Assembly (NCBI RefSeq): GCF_017565405.1
Contig: NZ_JAGEKR010000012.1
Coordinates: 267,060 to 331,059, forward strand
Reading direction: 5' to 3'
DNA length: 64,000 nucleotides
DNA from: Allobranchiibius sp. CTAmp26
GTDB taxonomy: Bacteria; Actinomycetota; Actinomycetes; Actinomycetales; Dermatophilaceae
The position numbers and the translations under genes are program-made. The notes below the pieces were generated by a model. That model searched no databases, was not told where the DNA came from, and saw only the letters and a program-made list of their open reading frames with translations. Positions 9,640-18,849 of the stretch are shown here, piece by piece. The first letter of the stretch is position 1; the number at the start of each line of letters is the position of its first letter.

Positions 9640-10257
9640 TCAGTGCAGGGGCACGCCGAAGCTGCCGTCGTGGAAGACCTCGTCAAGCGGCCGACGGGCG
9701 CGGGTACGGGTGCTGCCGCTCGGTCGGTCCTCGGCGGCGTAACCCAGCGCCACGACGCCGACCAGGTGGTGGCCCTCGGGGATGTCGAAACGTGTCAGGA
9801 CGGCGTCGGCCCGGTCGGCGGGCACTCCGAAGAACAGCCCGCCGAGGCCTTCGTCGACCGCGCCCAGCAGCATCAGCATCGAGGCCATGCCGGTGTCGAC
9901 GTCCCAGTACGGCACCGGCCAAGGTGAGCCCGCCACACCCGACCGGGCCTTGTCGGGCTCGGCATAGCGGCGCAGATAACGCGACCGGTCCGAGCAGCAC
10001 AGGATCAGCACGGGTGCGTCAGACACCCCGTGCAACCAGCCGTTGGAGGGTGCGTCCGGGTCGGTCGTGGCCGACCAGTAGGCCGCCCGGTCGGCGTCGT
10101 CGCGCAGCACCACGAAGTCGAACCCCTGGCTGAAGCCCGCGCTCGGAGCCCGCAGCGCGAGCTGCGCCACTCGCCGCAGCACCTCGGGCGGTACGGGTCG
10201 GGTGGCGTCGAAACGCCGCACCATCCGGCGTCGCAGAACGGCTTCGCGCAGCTCCAC
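9640..10257 (-). CDS. Nitroreductase-family protein
   Basis: 205 aa, the usual length for an FMN-dependent nitroreductase. The N-terminus MELREAVLRRRMVRRFDATR is the canonical flavin-phosphate-binding start; LALRAPSAGFSQGFDFVVL follows, and the C-terminal half carries GLGGLFFGVPADRADAV and GHHLVGVVALGYAAEDRP. It begins 5 bp after the stop of the acyl-CoA synthetase gene on the same strand, so the two probably form one operon. The natural substrate (quinone, nitro compound or activated acid) is unknown. Confidence 0.88.
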   Translation of the reverse strand: MELREAVLRRRMVRRFDATRPVPPEVLRRVAQLALRAPSAGFSQGFDFVVLRDDADRAAYWSATTDPDAPSNGWLHGVSDAPVLILCCSDRSRYLRRYAEPDKARSGVAGSPWPVPYWDVDTGMASMLMLLGAVDEGLGGLFFGVPADRADAVLTRFDIPEGHHLVGVVALGYAAEDRPSGSTRTRARRPLDEVFHDGSFGVPLH

Positions 10258-10262
10258 CGCCG

Positions 10263-12095
10263 TCAGTCCGTGCGGTCGGGCGCGGTGGAGGAGGACTCCG
10301 ACGATGACGCCGCCGGCGACGACGTCTTCAGGTCGGGGAAGTCGGACTCCCAGAACTCTGTCGGTCCGGATCTGCGTGCCTCGGGTGCCCCGGTGCCGTG
10401 CTGGTCGCGCTCCCGGGTGCGCAACTCGACCCGGCGGATCTTGCCGGAGATGGTCTTGGGCAGATCCGCGAACTCGATCCGCCGGATCCGTTTGTACGCG
10501 GCGAGGTGCTCACGCGCGTACGTGAGGATGGCGAGCGCGGTCTCCTTGTCCGGTGCATGTCCCGCGGCGAGCACGACGTACGCCTTGGGCACGGCCAGGC
10601 GGGTCGGGTCCGGAGACGGGACGACGGCCGCCTCCGCGACGGCCGGGTGCTCGATCAGCACCGACTCCAGCTCGAACGGGGAGATGCGGTAGTCCGACGC
10701 CTTGAAGACGTCGTCGGACCGCCCGATGTAGGTGATGTAGCCGTCCGCGTCCCGGACCGCGACGTCGCCGGTGTGGTAGACCCCGCCGCGCATGGCCTCG
10801 GCGGTGCGCTCGCGGTCCGCGTCGTAGCCGACCATCAAACCCACCGGCCTGCCGAGGGGTCCGTCCAGACGGAGGCAGATCTCGCCTTCCGCATCGCCCG
10901 TGTCGGCTCCGGAGGCCGGGTCGACGAGCACGACGTCGTACCCCGGGAGCACCCGTCCCATCGACCCGGGGACGACGCGCTGGCCGGGGGTGTTGCCGAT
11001 CTGGGCGGTCGTCTCGGTCTGTCCGAACCCGTCCCGCACCGTGATCCCGAGCGCGGCGCGCACCTGCTCGATCACCTCGGGGTTGAGCGGTTCACCCGCC
11101 CCGACCATCTCGCGCAGCGACAGCCGCTCCCGCCAGGGCGCGAGGTCGCTCTGCACGAGCATTCGGTAGACCGTCGGCGGGGCACAGAACGTCGTCGCGC
11201 GCTCCTGCGCCAGCGCCCGCAGCAGACTCTGTGCGTCGAACCGCGGCTGATTGACCATCAGCACCGTCGCGCCGGCGTTCCACGGCGCGAAGACACAGCT
11301 CCAGGCGTGCTTGGCCCAGCCGGGCGAGCTCACGTTGAGGTGCACGTCGCCGGGCTGCAGACCGATCCAGTACATCGTCGACAGGTGTCCGACCGGGTAC
11401 GACGCGTGGGTGTGCGTCACCAGCTTCGGTGCGGCCGTGGTGCCTGAGGTGAAGTAGACGAGCATCGGATCCTGCGCGCCGGTGACTGCCGCGGGCGCGG
11501 CCGCGTCGGACGTGTCGCTGTCGGAGTAGGAGTGCCAGCCCTCCGGGCACTGTTCGCCGACGGCGATCCGGGTGAACTCACCGGGCACCGTCTCGAAGGC
11601 ATCCGCGGCGTCGGCCCGCACGATCGCGTGGGCGACCGCGCCGCGGTCGATCCGGTCCCGCAGATCGGCCGAGGTGAGCAGCGTGGCGGCGGGGATCGTG
11701 ACAGCGCCGAGCCGGATGCACGCCAGCAGGCTCTCCCACAGCTCCACCTGGTTGCCCAGCATCAGCAGCACCCGGTCACCGGACCGGACGCCGAGCGACG
11801 CCAGCCAGCCGGCCACCTGCTGGGAGCGCCGGGCCATCTGCGCGTACGTGCAGCTCGTGCGCCGGTCTCCACCGTCCCCCTGGTCGACGATGGTCAACGC
11901 CGGGCGGTCGCGGGAGTCCGCCTCCGTCGCCAGGACGTCGAACCAGTCGGTGGCCCAGTTGAAGTGGTCGGGCCGCGGCGGCGAGTACCCCGCGATCGCG
12001 GCGTCGTAATCGGTGCGGTGGGCCTGCAGGTGATCCCGCGCGGCGCGGAAATCGTCTGCCGGCGTAGCGATAGGGTTCTGGCTCGTCGACGGCAT
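10263..12095 (-). CDS. AMP-forming acyl-CoA synthetase (ANL superfamily)
   Basis: 610-aa adenylate-forming ligase, closest in layout to acetyl/medium-chain acyl-CoA synthetases. P-loop YFTSGTTAAPKLV, adenine-binding GFGQTETT, the hinge region YHTGDVAVRDADGYITYIGR and the catalytic Lys in KTISGKIRRVELR are all present. A Ser/Asp-rich tail ends the protein. It activates a carboxylic acid to the CoA ester through an acyl-AMP. The nitroreductase gene follows after 5 bp. Chain length cannot be deduced reliably. Confidence 0.9.
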   Translation of the reverse strand: MPSTSQNPIATPADDFRAARDHLQAHRTDYDAAIAGYSPPRPDHFNWATDWFDVLATEADSRDRPALTIVDQGDGGDRRTSCTYAQMARRSQQVAGWLASLGVRSGDRVLLMLGNQVELWESLLACIRLGAVTIPAATLLTSADLRDRIDRGAVAHAIVRADAADAFETVPGEFTRIAVGEQCPEGWHSYSDSDTSDAAAPAAVTGAQDPMLVYFTSGTTAAPKLVTHTHASYPVGHLSTMYWIGLQPGDVHLNVSSPGWAKHAWSCVFAPWNAGATVLMVNQPRFDAQSLLRALAQERATTFCAPPTVYRMLVQSDLAPWRERLSLREMVGAGEPLNPEVIEQVRAALGITVRDGFGQTETTAQIGNTPGQRVVPGSMGRVLPGYDVVLVDPASGADTGDAEGEICLRLDGPLGRPVGLMVGYDADRERTAEAMRGGVYHTGDVAVRDADGYITYIGRSDDVFKASDYRISPFELESVLIEHPAVAEAAVVPSPDPTRLAVPKAYVVLAAGHAPDKETALAILTYAREHLAAYKRIRRIEFADLPKTISGKIRRVELRTRERDQHGTGAPEARRSGPTEFWESDFPDLKTSSPAASSSESSSTAPDRTD

Positions 12096-12250
12096 ACGTG
12101 AATGTAACCAGCGTCACGCGCCGGGCGCAGCGAAGGAGCACCAACCGATCGGGTGCCTCCGGCGTCTTAGGGGACATGACCACCATCTCCCTCCTGGCGC
12201 CCGCCGGCGCCCGGGCGCGGCGACACGTGCGTGAGGAGGGGAGGTCGGCG

Positions 12251-12757
12251 GTGGCTCGGGGGCAATCGGCGACCGACGCGGCGGTGCGCGAGGTGTACGA
12301 CGCGCACTTCGGACGGCTCGTCGGATGGGCCACGTCGTTGGTGGGGGACCGCGACCTGGCGCACGACTTCGCGACGGAGGCGTTCATCCGGTTGATCAAC
12401 CACTGGGGCCAGGTGGCCGAACCGAGGCCCTGGCTCTACACGACGGTCGCCAACCAGGTGCGCGACCACTGGCGCAAACGCGGACGTGAGGCGGCGGCGT
12501 ACGACAAGTACACCGCGGGCCGGCCCGTCGACATCGACGTCGCGGCACCCGAACCAGACGTGGCGACGCGGCTGACCGTGCGCGACGCCGTGGAGTCCCT
12601 GCCCGGGCGGCTGCGGATGACGGTGCTGTTGCATTACTACGCCGACCTCTCGGTGGCCCAGGTCGCCCGCGAACTCGGCAAGTCCGAGGGTGCGGTGAAG
12701 CGAGATCTCTACGACGGTCGCAAACTGCTGGCCGAGCATTTGAAGCAGGTGCGATGA
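12251..12757 (+). CDS. ECF-type RNA polymerase sigma factor
   Basis: 168 aa from GTG 12251, chosen because GAGGAGGGGAGG (12233-12244) lies 6 bp upstream; ATG 12176 would add 25 residues with a weaker site. Region 2 (REVYDAHFGRLVGWATSLVG...DFATEAFIRLINHW) and region 2.4 (PWLYTTVANQVRDHWRK) are followed by a linker and region 4 (LPGRLRMTVLLHYYADLSVAQVARELGKSEGAVKRDLYDGRKLL). The stop overlaps the next ATG (ATGA), so the downstream membrane protein is co-translated and is the obvious candidate regulator. Confidence 0.9.
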   Translation: MARGQSATDAAVREVYDAHFGRLVGWATSLVGDRDLAHDFATEAFIRLINHWGQVAEPRPWLYTTVANQVRDHWRKRGREAAAYDKYTAGRPVDIDVAAPEPDVATRLTVRDAVESLPGRLRMTVLLHYYADLSVAQVARELGKSEGAVKRDLYDGRKLLAEHLKQVR

Positions 12758-14238
12758 ACGACGACGACCTCCGCGGATCCGGCGAGGATCGCCGCGAACC
12801 GGCGTACGACGACGACCCCGTCGCGCGCTTCTTCGGTGCGCATCGCTCCTCGGTGCGCCCCGAAACAGCAGGCGACCTGGACTGGGCCCGGATCACCCGG
12901 GCGGCCCGGCGACGCCGACCGCACCGGTTCCTGGCCGGTGCCGTCGCGGCCGCTGCGGTGGCGGTGGTCGCCGGGTTCGGGGTGTGGACCGTGCAGGCTC
13001 CACAGTCGAACGGTCCGGCCGTGGCCGCGAGCTCGGTGAGCTCGACGTCGGTCCGGTCCGGCACACAGGCCGGCGGGGCTCGGCAACCGCAGCACGACAG
13101 CGGGACGCCGGTGACACCCGGCGCGCAGTCGCAGGCGCAGCCGCGCGTGGTGGTCCCCGACAGCTTCGTCACCTGGTCGCTCAGCAACGCTGGTAACAAC
13201 GTCGTGTACGACCTGGGGTCCAGCAGCTGCGGCGCGTTCACCTGTCCGGTGCTGTTGCGCTCCGCCGACAACGGCGCCAGCTGGTCCGGCGTGCACACGT
13301 TCGATGGGTCGCTCTACTCCAGCCCGGTGCAGCCGGGTGGCAAGCACATCCAGCCCGACGACCAGTTGCGGGACGTCCGGTTCGTGACGCCGACGACCGG
13401 TTACGTCTTCGGCGGCGACCTGTGGGTCACCCACGACTCGGGCGCCAGTTTCTCCCGCGTCGCCCACCCGGGGCGCACGGTCCTGGACGTCGAGGCGTGG
13501 CACGGCGACCTGTTGGTGCTGACGGCCGACAAGTGCGCCTCGTCGACCTGCGCCGGATCGGTGAGTCTGACGCGGATGAGCACCTCGGCCGACACCGTGC
13601 CGCAGGCTGCGTCCTCGACCGCCGACCTCACGGCTCCGATCGTCTCCGGGCAGATCGTCGTGCGCAACGGGATGGCCTACCTGTCGCTCACCAGCGCCTC
13701 CGACGGTGCGCCGCTGCCCCCGCTGCGACTGGTGAACACTTCCCTGGAGCCGATGTACGCGCCGGGCGCGTGCGCCGGGACGTCGCTGCAGGCCATCACC
13801 CCGTCCACGACCCTCAACCACCAGCTCTTCGCGCTCTGCACTCCGATGACCGGCGCATCGCGGACGTCGTACACGCTGGTGCACAGCACCGACGACGGCG
13901 TGACGTGGACGAAGGTCTCGAGCGGGGCCCTGCAGCTGCCCACCGGCTCTCGCCCCGACCTGGCCTCGGTCGACGCGGACCACGTGGCCGCCTCGGCCGG
14001 TCCGACCACGACGACGGGTGCCGCCGCGGTCGTGGGAGCCGGATCGTTGGTCGTCTCCACGGACGGCGGCAAGACCTTCGTCGCCAAGGACGGTCCGCTC
14101 GGTCTGCCCGCCAGCGGGATCGACTGGCTCGCCAGCCCGGGCGGGAGCCAGTACTACGCGATCACCCTGAGCAGCTCGGGATACTGGTGGTCGAACGACT
14201 CGGGGCTCACGTGGAGGCTCGTCGACCCGATCCGCTGA
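12754..14238 (+). CDS. Membrane-anchored Asp-box (BNR) beta-propeller protein, putative anti-sigma/sensor
   Basis: 494 aa. A cytoplasmic, charged N-terminus (about 1-65) containing ARITRAARRRRPHR precedes one membrane helix (FLAGAVAAAAVAVVAGFGVW). A Ser/Gln/Pro-rich linker and a large extracytoplasmic domain follow. That domain repeats Asp-box motifs (SADNGASWSG, THDSGASFSR, STDDGVTWTK, STDGGKTFVA, SNDSGLTWRL), as in sialidase/sortilin-type propellers. The 4-bp overlap with the ECF sigma gene and the one-pass topology suggest it controls that sigma factor. No HXXXCXXC zinc anti-sigma motif is visible, so this role is inference. Confidence 0.72.
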   Translation: MNDDDLRGSGEDRREPAYDDDPVARFFGAHRSSVRPETAGDLDWARITRAARRRRPHRFLAGAVAAAAVAVVAGFGVWTVQAPQSNGPAVAASSVSSTSVRSGTQAGGARQPQHDSGTPVTPGAQSQAQPRVVVPDSFVTWSLSNAGNNVVYDLGSSSCGAFTCPVLLRSADNGASWSGVHTFDGSLYSSPVQPGGKHIQPDDQLRDVRFVTPTTGYVFGGDLWVTHDSGASFSRVAHPGRTVLDVEAWHGDLLVLTADKCASSTCAGSVSLTRMSTSADTVPQAASSTADLTAPIVSGQIVVRNGMAYLSLTSASDGAPLPPLRLVNTSLEPMYAPGACAGTSLQAITPSTTLNHQLFALCTPMTGASRTSYTLVHSTDDGVTWTKVSSGALQLPTGSRPDLASVDADHVAASAGPTTTTGAAAVVGAGSLVVSTDGGKTFVAKDGPLGLPASGIDWLASPGGSQYYAITLSSSGYWWSNDSGLTWRLVDPIR

Positions 14239-14255
14239 CGTGGGAGGCTGACAGC

Positions 14256-16940
14256 GTGAGCGACGCGGATCCGCAGCCGCCGGACTATCCCTCCCACTGG
14301 GAGGCCGATGTCGTCCTGCGCGACGGGTCGATCGGGCACGTGCGGCCTATCCGGCCCGCCGACGCGACCCTGATCCAGGAGTTCCACGACCGCCAGTCCA
14401 AGGAATCGATCTACCTTCGATTCTTCGCGCCTTTGCCGCACCTGTCCGACCGCGACGCGCACCGCTTCGCCAACGTGGACTACCACGCGCGGGTCGCCCT
14501 GGTGATGGAGGCGGACGAGCAGCTGGTAGGCATCGCGCGCTACGACCGGGTCGGTGACACACCGCCGCGTGCCGAGGTCGCGTTCAACGTCGCCGACGAC
14601 TTCCAGGGCCGCGGGGTGGGTTCGGTGCTGCTCGAGCACCTCGTCGCGATCGGCCAGGAAGGCGACATCGAGGAGTTCACCGCCGACGTACTCCCGCAGA
14701 ACCGCAAGATGCTCGGTGTCTTCTCCGAGGCGGGGTTCGAGGTGCGCCGGCACTTCGACGACGGGGTCGTGGCCCTGTCCTTCCGCATCGAGACCACCAG
14801 CCGCAGTCGGGAGGTGCTGGAGGCCCGTGAGCATCGGGCGGAGGCGCGCAGCGTCGCCGCTCTCTTGCGCCCGAGCAGCGTGGCGGTCGTCGGCGTGGGA
14901 TCTCGTCCGACCTCGGTCGGGCGGGAGATCTACGAACGACTGGTCGCCCAGGGGTTCACCGGCACGGCGTACGCCGTCAACAGGAACCCGCACCGTGAGG
15001 TCGAGGGTGAGCTCTACGCGCGGGTGCGCGATCTGCCCGGACCGGTCGACGTGGCGGTGATCGCCGTGCCGGTCGCGGGCGTGCTCGACGCGGCTCGCGA
15101 CTGTGCAGCGCACAAGGTGAAGGCCCTCATCGTCGTGTCCGCCGGCTTCGCGGAGATCGGCGAGGAGGGCGAGGCGCTGCAGCGCGAGCTGCTCCAGGTG
15201 GCGCGACGGGGCGGGATGCGCGTCGTCGGCCCGAACTCGTTCGGGGTCATCGACACCCGCGAGTCCGTGCGGATGAACGCGTCGGTCGCGCCGGACATGC
15301 CGCAGGCCGGCGGCTTCGGGTTGTTCGCACAGAGCGGGGTGCTCGCCATCTCGGTGCTGGAGTCGGCCCGACGTCGCGGGCTGGGTCTCAGCGACTTCGT
15401 GTCCGCCGGCAACCGGATCGACGTGTCCGGCAATGACATCATGCAGTTCTGGATCGACGACCCGACCACCCGCGTGGCCGGTCTCTATCTGGAGTCGATG
15501 GGCAACCCGCGCAAGTTCTCCCGCATTGCCCGACGGCTGGCCCAGAAGAAGCCGGTCATCGTGATCAAGTCCGGCACCTCGGAGTACGGCGTCCCTCCCG
15601 GCCACCGGGTGCGCGACACGACCGTGGGTCCCGAGGCGTTCGCCCAGATGCTGCGGCAGGCCGGTGTCATCCGGGTGGAGAACCTGCACCAGCTGCTCGA
15701 TGTGGCCCAACTGGTCGTCGACCAGCCCCTCCCGGCCGGCACCGGTGTCGCCGTGGTCGGCAACACCGTGTCCCTGGGTGCGCTGGCCGCCGACGCCGTC
15801 GTCAGCTGGGGGTTGGACGTGGTGCACGGTCCGCGCAGCCTGCCGCCGGACGCCTCGGCCGGGCAGGTCGAGCAGGCCTTGGAAGCGGTGTTCGCCGACC
15901 CGGACGTGCACAGCGTGGTCGCCTGCTTCCTGCACGCGAAGGTCGAACCGAGCATCGTCTCGGCGACCGCGCTCGCCCAGGTCGCGGCACGGCACGACAA
16001 ACCCTGCGTCGCCACCTTCGTGGGCATCCACGAGGTGCGGGCCGCGCTGGCGTCCGGGCGGCGTACGACGGCCGGCGGCGAGGCGGCCCCGGCGACCGTG
16101 CCGGCGTACAGCACCCCCGAGGACGGGGTGCGCGCGCTCGCCGCCGCGACTCGGTACGCCGAGTGGCAGGCGGCCGACCACGGGGAGCTGGTCACCCCGG
16201 ACGGCATCCACCGCTCCCGTGCCGATGCCGTCATCGACGGGGTGCTGCAGGGATCGCCGCAGGGGCGGCCCCTGCAACCGGCCGAGGTGCGCGAGCTGCT
16301 CGCGGCATACGGGATCGAGGTCTGGGAGGCCGTGCCCGTGGACTCACCGGCGCACGCGGCCACCGCGGCGACGCGACTGGGGTTCCCGGTGGTGCTGAAG
16401 TCCACGTCGCCGATCGCGAGCAGCCAGCCCATCGCGAGCGTGCGGCTGGATCTGAACAACCGGGCGGCTGTCCGGGCGGCGTACACCACGCTGGACGACC
16501 GGTTGCGTCCCCTGCACGCGAACCGGCTGGTGGTGCAGCAGATGGCCACGCCGGGGATCCCGTGCGTGATCTCCTCGGTGGAGGACCCGCTCTTCGGCCC
16601 GGTGGTGAGTTTCGCGCTGGCGGGGCCACCACGTGAGGTGATGGGCGACATCGGCTACCGGATCCCGCCGCTGCGCACCGGTGACGTGCGCGACCTGATC
16701 GGGTCGGTGCGCGCCGCGCCGCTGCTGCGGGGGCACGGAGGTCGCCCGCCGGTCGACCAGGTCGCCTTGGAGGACGTGATCGCGCGCATCTCGATGATCG
16801 CCGAGCAGATCCCCGAGGTCGTCTCGCTCGAGCTCAACCCGGTCAACACCCACGAGGGCGGGATCGAGGTGCTGGGCGCCAGCATCACCGTCGCGCCGAG
16901 CACCGCCCGGACCGACCGCGGGCGCCGGGCGCTGGCCTGA
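14256..16940 (+). CDS. GNAT acetyltransferase fused to ADP-forming acyl-CoA synthetase-like domains (Pat-type)
   Basis: 894 aa. GTG 14256 has GGGAGG eight bases upstream. The N-terminal GNAT domain (about 30-190) carries VADDFQGRGVGSVLLEHLVA. It is followed by a CoA-binding Rossmann domain (SVAVVGVGSRPTSVGREIYE), a succinyl-CoA-ligase-like domain (GPNSFGVIDT, FAQSGVLAISVL, a candidate phospho-His in PPGHRVRD) and a C-terminal ATP-grasp domain (FPVVLKSTSPIASSQP ... SLELNPVNTHEGG). Related fusions acetylate lysines of acetyl-CoA synthetase and other enzymes. Here GNAT comes first. Confidence 0.88.
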   Translation: MSDADPQPPDYPSHWEADVVLRDGSIGHVRPIRPADATLIQEFHDRQSKESIYLRFFAPLPHLSDRDAHRFANVDYHARVALVMEADEQLVGIARYDRVGDTPPRAEVAFNVADDFQGRGVGSVLLEHLVAIGQEGDIEEFTADVLPQNRKMLGVFSEAGFEVRRHFDDGVVALSFRIETTSRSREVLEAREHRAEARSVAALLRPSSVAVVGVGSRPTSVGREIYERLVAQGFTGTAYAVNRNPHREVEGELYARVRDLPGPVDVAVIAVPVAGVLDAARDCAAHKVKALIVVSAGFAEIGEEGEALQRELLQVARRGGMRVVGPNSFGVIDTRESVRMNASVAPDMPQAGGFGLFAQSGVLAISVLESARRRGLGLSDFVSAGNRIDVSGNDIMQFWIDDPTTRVAGLYLESMGNPRKFSRIARRLAQKKPVIVIKSGTSEYGVPPGHRVRDTTVGPEAFAQMLRQAGVIRVENLHQLLDVAQLVVDQPLPAGTGVAVVGNTVSLGALAADAVVSWGLDVVHGPRSLPPDASAGQVEQALEAVFADPDVHSVVACFLHAKVEPSIVSATALAQVAARHDKPCVATFVGIHEVRAALASGRRTTAGGEAAPATVPAYSTPEDGVRALAAATRYAEWQAADHGELVTPDGIHRSRADAVIDGVLQGSPQGRPLQPAEVRELLAAYGIEVWEAVPVDSPAHAATAATRLGFPVVLKSTSPIASSQPIASVRLDLNNRAAVRAAYTTLDDRLRPLHANRLVVQQMATPGIPCVISSVEDPLFGPVVSFALAGPPREVMGDIGYRIPPLRTGDVRDLIGSVRAAPLLRGHGGRPPVDQVALEDVIARISMIAEQIPEVVSLELNPVNTHEGGIEVLGASITVAPSTARTDRGRRALA

Positions 16941-17026
16941 CCGGCCGGCGTACAGCTGGTCCTCACCGCTCGGGGAGCGGGACCGATGCCGGGGAGGCGT
17001 GGCCGGCGGGGTGAGAGGATGCCTCA

Positions 17027-17638
17027 ATGTCCTACGCCGGTCCTCGCAGTGACGCGCTGCCCGAAGCTCTGCTCTCCGACATCGACACCTCCGGTTATTA
17101 CCCGGCGTTGGTGAGCGATGTGGTCGCCACCGCGCTCGGCGACGACACCGTGGTGTCCCACCTGGTGCACGCAGAGACCACGTTCGACAGCGAGACCGTA
17201 CGCCGCCACGTCACCGTGCTCGTCCTCGCGCCGCACCGCCTCGTGGTGGTGCACGCGGACGACCACGCGCCATCCGCCGACACGCCCGCCGAGCACCTTG
17301 GGGCCGTCGCCACCGCGACGTCGGAGACGATTCCCCTCGGCCGGGTGCGCGGGGTGATGCTCGCGCACGTGGTGTCCGCGCCGGAGGACTATCGGCCCGG
17401 CAGCCTCGGCCGCGAGATCACCCTCAAGCTGGGCTGGGGCACCGTCGCCGCGATCGACATCATGCCCGCTCAGTGCGCCGACCCGCAGTGCGAGGCCGAC
17501 CACGGTTACGAAGGCACCATCGGCGACGACGACATCACCCTGCGCATCACCGGTGAGGTCGATGGCGACGACACCCTGGAGCAGGCCAAGCAGTTCGCGG
17601 CGACCCTGTCCCGCGCGCTCGGGCAGCCCACCAGGTGA
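17027..17638 (+). CDS. DUF5998 family protein
   Basis: 203 aa, MSYAGPRSDALPEALLSDID onward, a soluble actinobacterial protein with no signal peptide or membrane segment. A mixed alpha/beta pattern and a short Cys pair (QCADPQCEADH, near residue 150) are visible, but no catalytic motif. The stop overlaps the following phosphodiesterase-like gene by 4 bp, an arrangement common in actinobacteria, which implies joint expression. Function unknown. Confidence 0.8.
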   Translation: MSYAGPRSDALPEALLSDIDTSGYYPALVSDVVATALGDDTVVSHLVHAETTFDSETVRRHVTVLVLAPHRLVVVHADDHAPSADTPAEHLGAVATATSETIPLGRVRGVMLAHVVSAPEDYRPGSLGREITLKLGWGTVAAIDIMPAQCADPQCEADHGYEGTIGDDDITLRITGEVDGDDTLEQAKQFAATLSRALGQPTR

Positions 17639-18792
17639 CGTTCCCCGGGGCCGTGCTCCCGTCGTACGACGAGCGCGGTCTGGTCGGTGTGCTGCCCCGG
17701 CTCGTCGCGTCGCTCGGGCTCGAACTGCCCGGTGATCAGCCTGCCGCGCCACTGCCGCCGGCACGTCGCGCCGTCGTGGTGCTGGTCGACGGCCTCGGGT
17801 GGGAGCAGCTGCGCGCTCGCGGCGGGCACGCACCCTTCCTGCGTCGAGCGCTCGCAGGCGCCGCTGAGATCGCGGAGCCTCTGACGGCCGGTTTCCCCTC
17901 GACCACGGCGACGAGCATGGGCGGCTTCGGGACCGGGGTCGGACCCGGTGCGCACGGGCTCGTCGGCTATCAGGTCCGTGCGCCGGGAGCGCGTCACGTC
18001 TTCAACGAGCTGACCTGGCAGGGCGGTCCCGACCCGCTCGAATGGCAGCCGGGTCCGACCGTCTTCGAGCAGGCGACCGCGGCGGGCGTGCGCGTGACGA
18101 TGGTGGGTCCGGGGCACTTCGACGGTTCCGGCCTGACGACCGCGGCGCTGCGCGGCGCTGCCTTCATCGGGGCGGAGGAGCTGTCCGGGCGGGTCGACGC
18201 CGCGCTCGCCGCACTGCGTGCCGCGCCCGCCGACGATCCCGCGCTGCTCTACCTCTACTGGGGCGAGGTGGACAAGGCCGGCCACGTGCACGGGTGCGAC
18301 TCGTGGCAGTGGGGTGACGAGCTGGAGCTGCTCGACCGGGAGCTGGCGCGTCTGCACGCCGCGCTGCCGTCCGGGACCTCGCTGACCATCACCGCCGACC
18401 ACGGAATGGTCGACATCCCCGCCGACGCCCGCATCGACGTCGTCCACGAACCCGACCTGCGCGACGGCGTACATCTCGTCGGCGGTGAGTTGCGCGCGCC
18501 GCAGGTCTACTGCCGGCCCGGCGCTGCCGAGACGGTGCTCGCCGCCTGGCGAGAGCGGCTCGCGGCGTCCGCGTGGGTGCTCAGTCGGGAGGAGGCCGTC
18601 GCCGAAGGGCTCTTCGGGCCGGTCCTGGACCGGGTGCTGCCCCGCCTGGGCGAGGTCATCGTCGCGATGCACGCGCCGGCCGGGGTGTTCGACAGCCGGG
18701 TGATGACGCCTCGGGTGTCGGGGCTCGTCGGCCAGCACGGCTCGCTCACGGCGGCCGAGCAGCTGGTGCCGTTCGTGCATCTGCCCGCCTGA
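17635..18792 (+). CDS. Alkaline phosphatase-superfamily (nucleotide pyrophosphatase/phosphodiesterase) protein
   Basis: 385 aa from GTG 17635, overlapping DUF5998 by 4 bp. The superfamily metal sites are visible: VVVLVDGLGWEQL (first metal Asp), GFPSTTATSMGGFGTG with the nucleophilic Thr, LYLYWGEVDKAGHVHG (Asp and His) and TITADHGMVDIP (Asp-His). It should hydrolyse phosphate mono- or diesters using two zinc ions. There is no signal peptide, so it probably acts in the cytoplasm. The substrate is unknown. Confidence 0.87.
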   Translation: MTFPGAVLPSYDERGLVGVLPRLVASLGLELPGDQPAAPLPPARRAVVVLVDGLGWEQLRARGGHAPFLRRALAGAAEIAEPLTAGFPSTTATSMGGFGTGVGPGAHGLVGYQVRAPGARHVFNELTWQGGPDPLEWQPGPTVFEQATAAGVRVTMVGPGHFDGSGLTTAALRGAAFIGAEELSGRVDAALAALRAAPADDPALLYLYWGEVDKAGHVHGCDSWQWGDELELLDRELARLHAALPSGTSLTITADHGMVDIPADARIDVVHEPDLRDGVHLVGGELRAPQVYCRPGAAETVLAAWRERLAASAWVLSREEAVAEGLFGPVLDRVLPRLGEVIVAMHAPAGVFDSRVMTPRVSGLVGQHGSLTAAEQLVPFVHLPA

Positions 18793-18849
18793 GCTCGTCA
18801 TCAGCCTGGCGGCTGGCAGAAGCTGCGCCTGTGGCGCTGCATGCGTAAC

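Noticed and set aside
13422..14255. Upstream part of the GNAT-fusion frame
   Set aside because: Overlaps the Asp-box protein in another frame; GTG 14256 has a good ribosome-binding site and starts the conserved domain.
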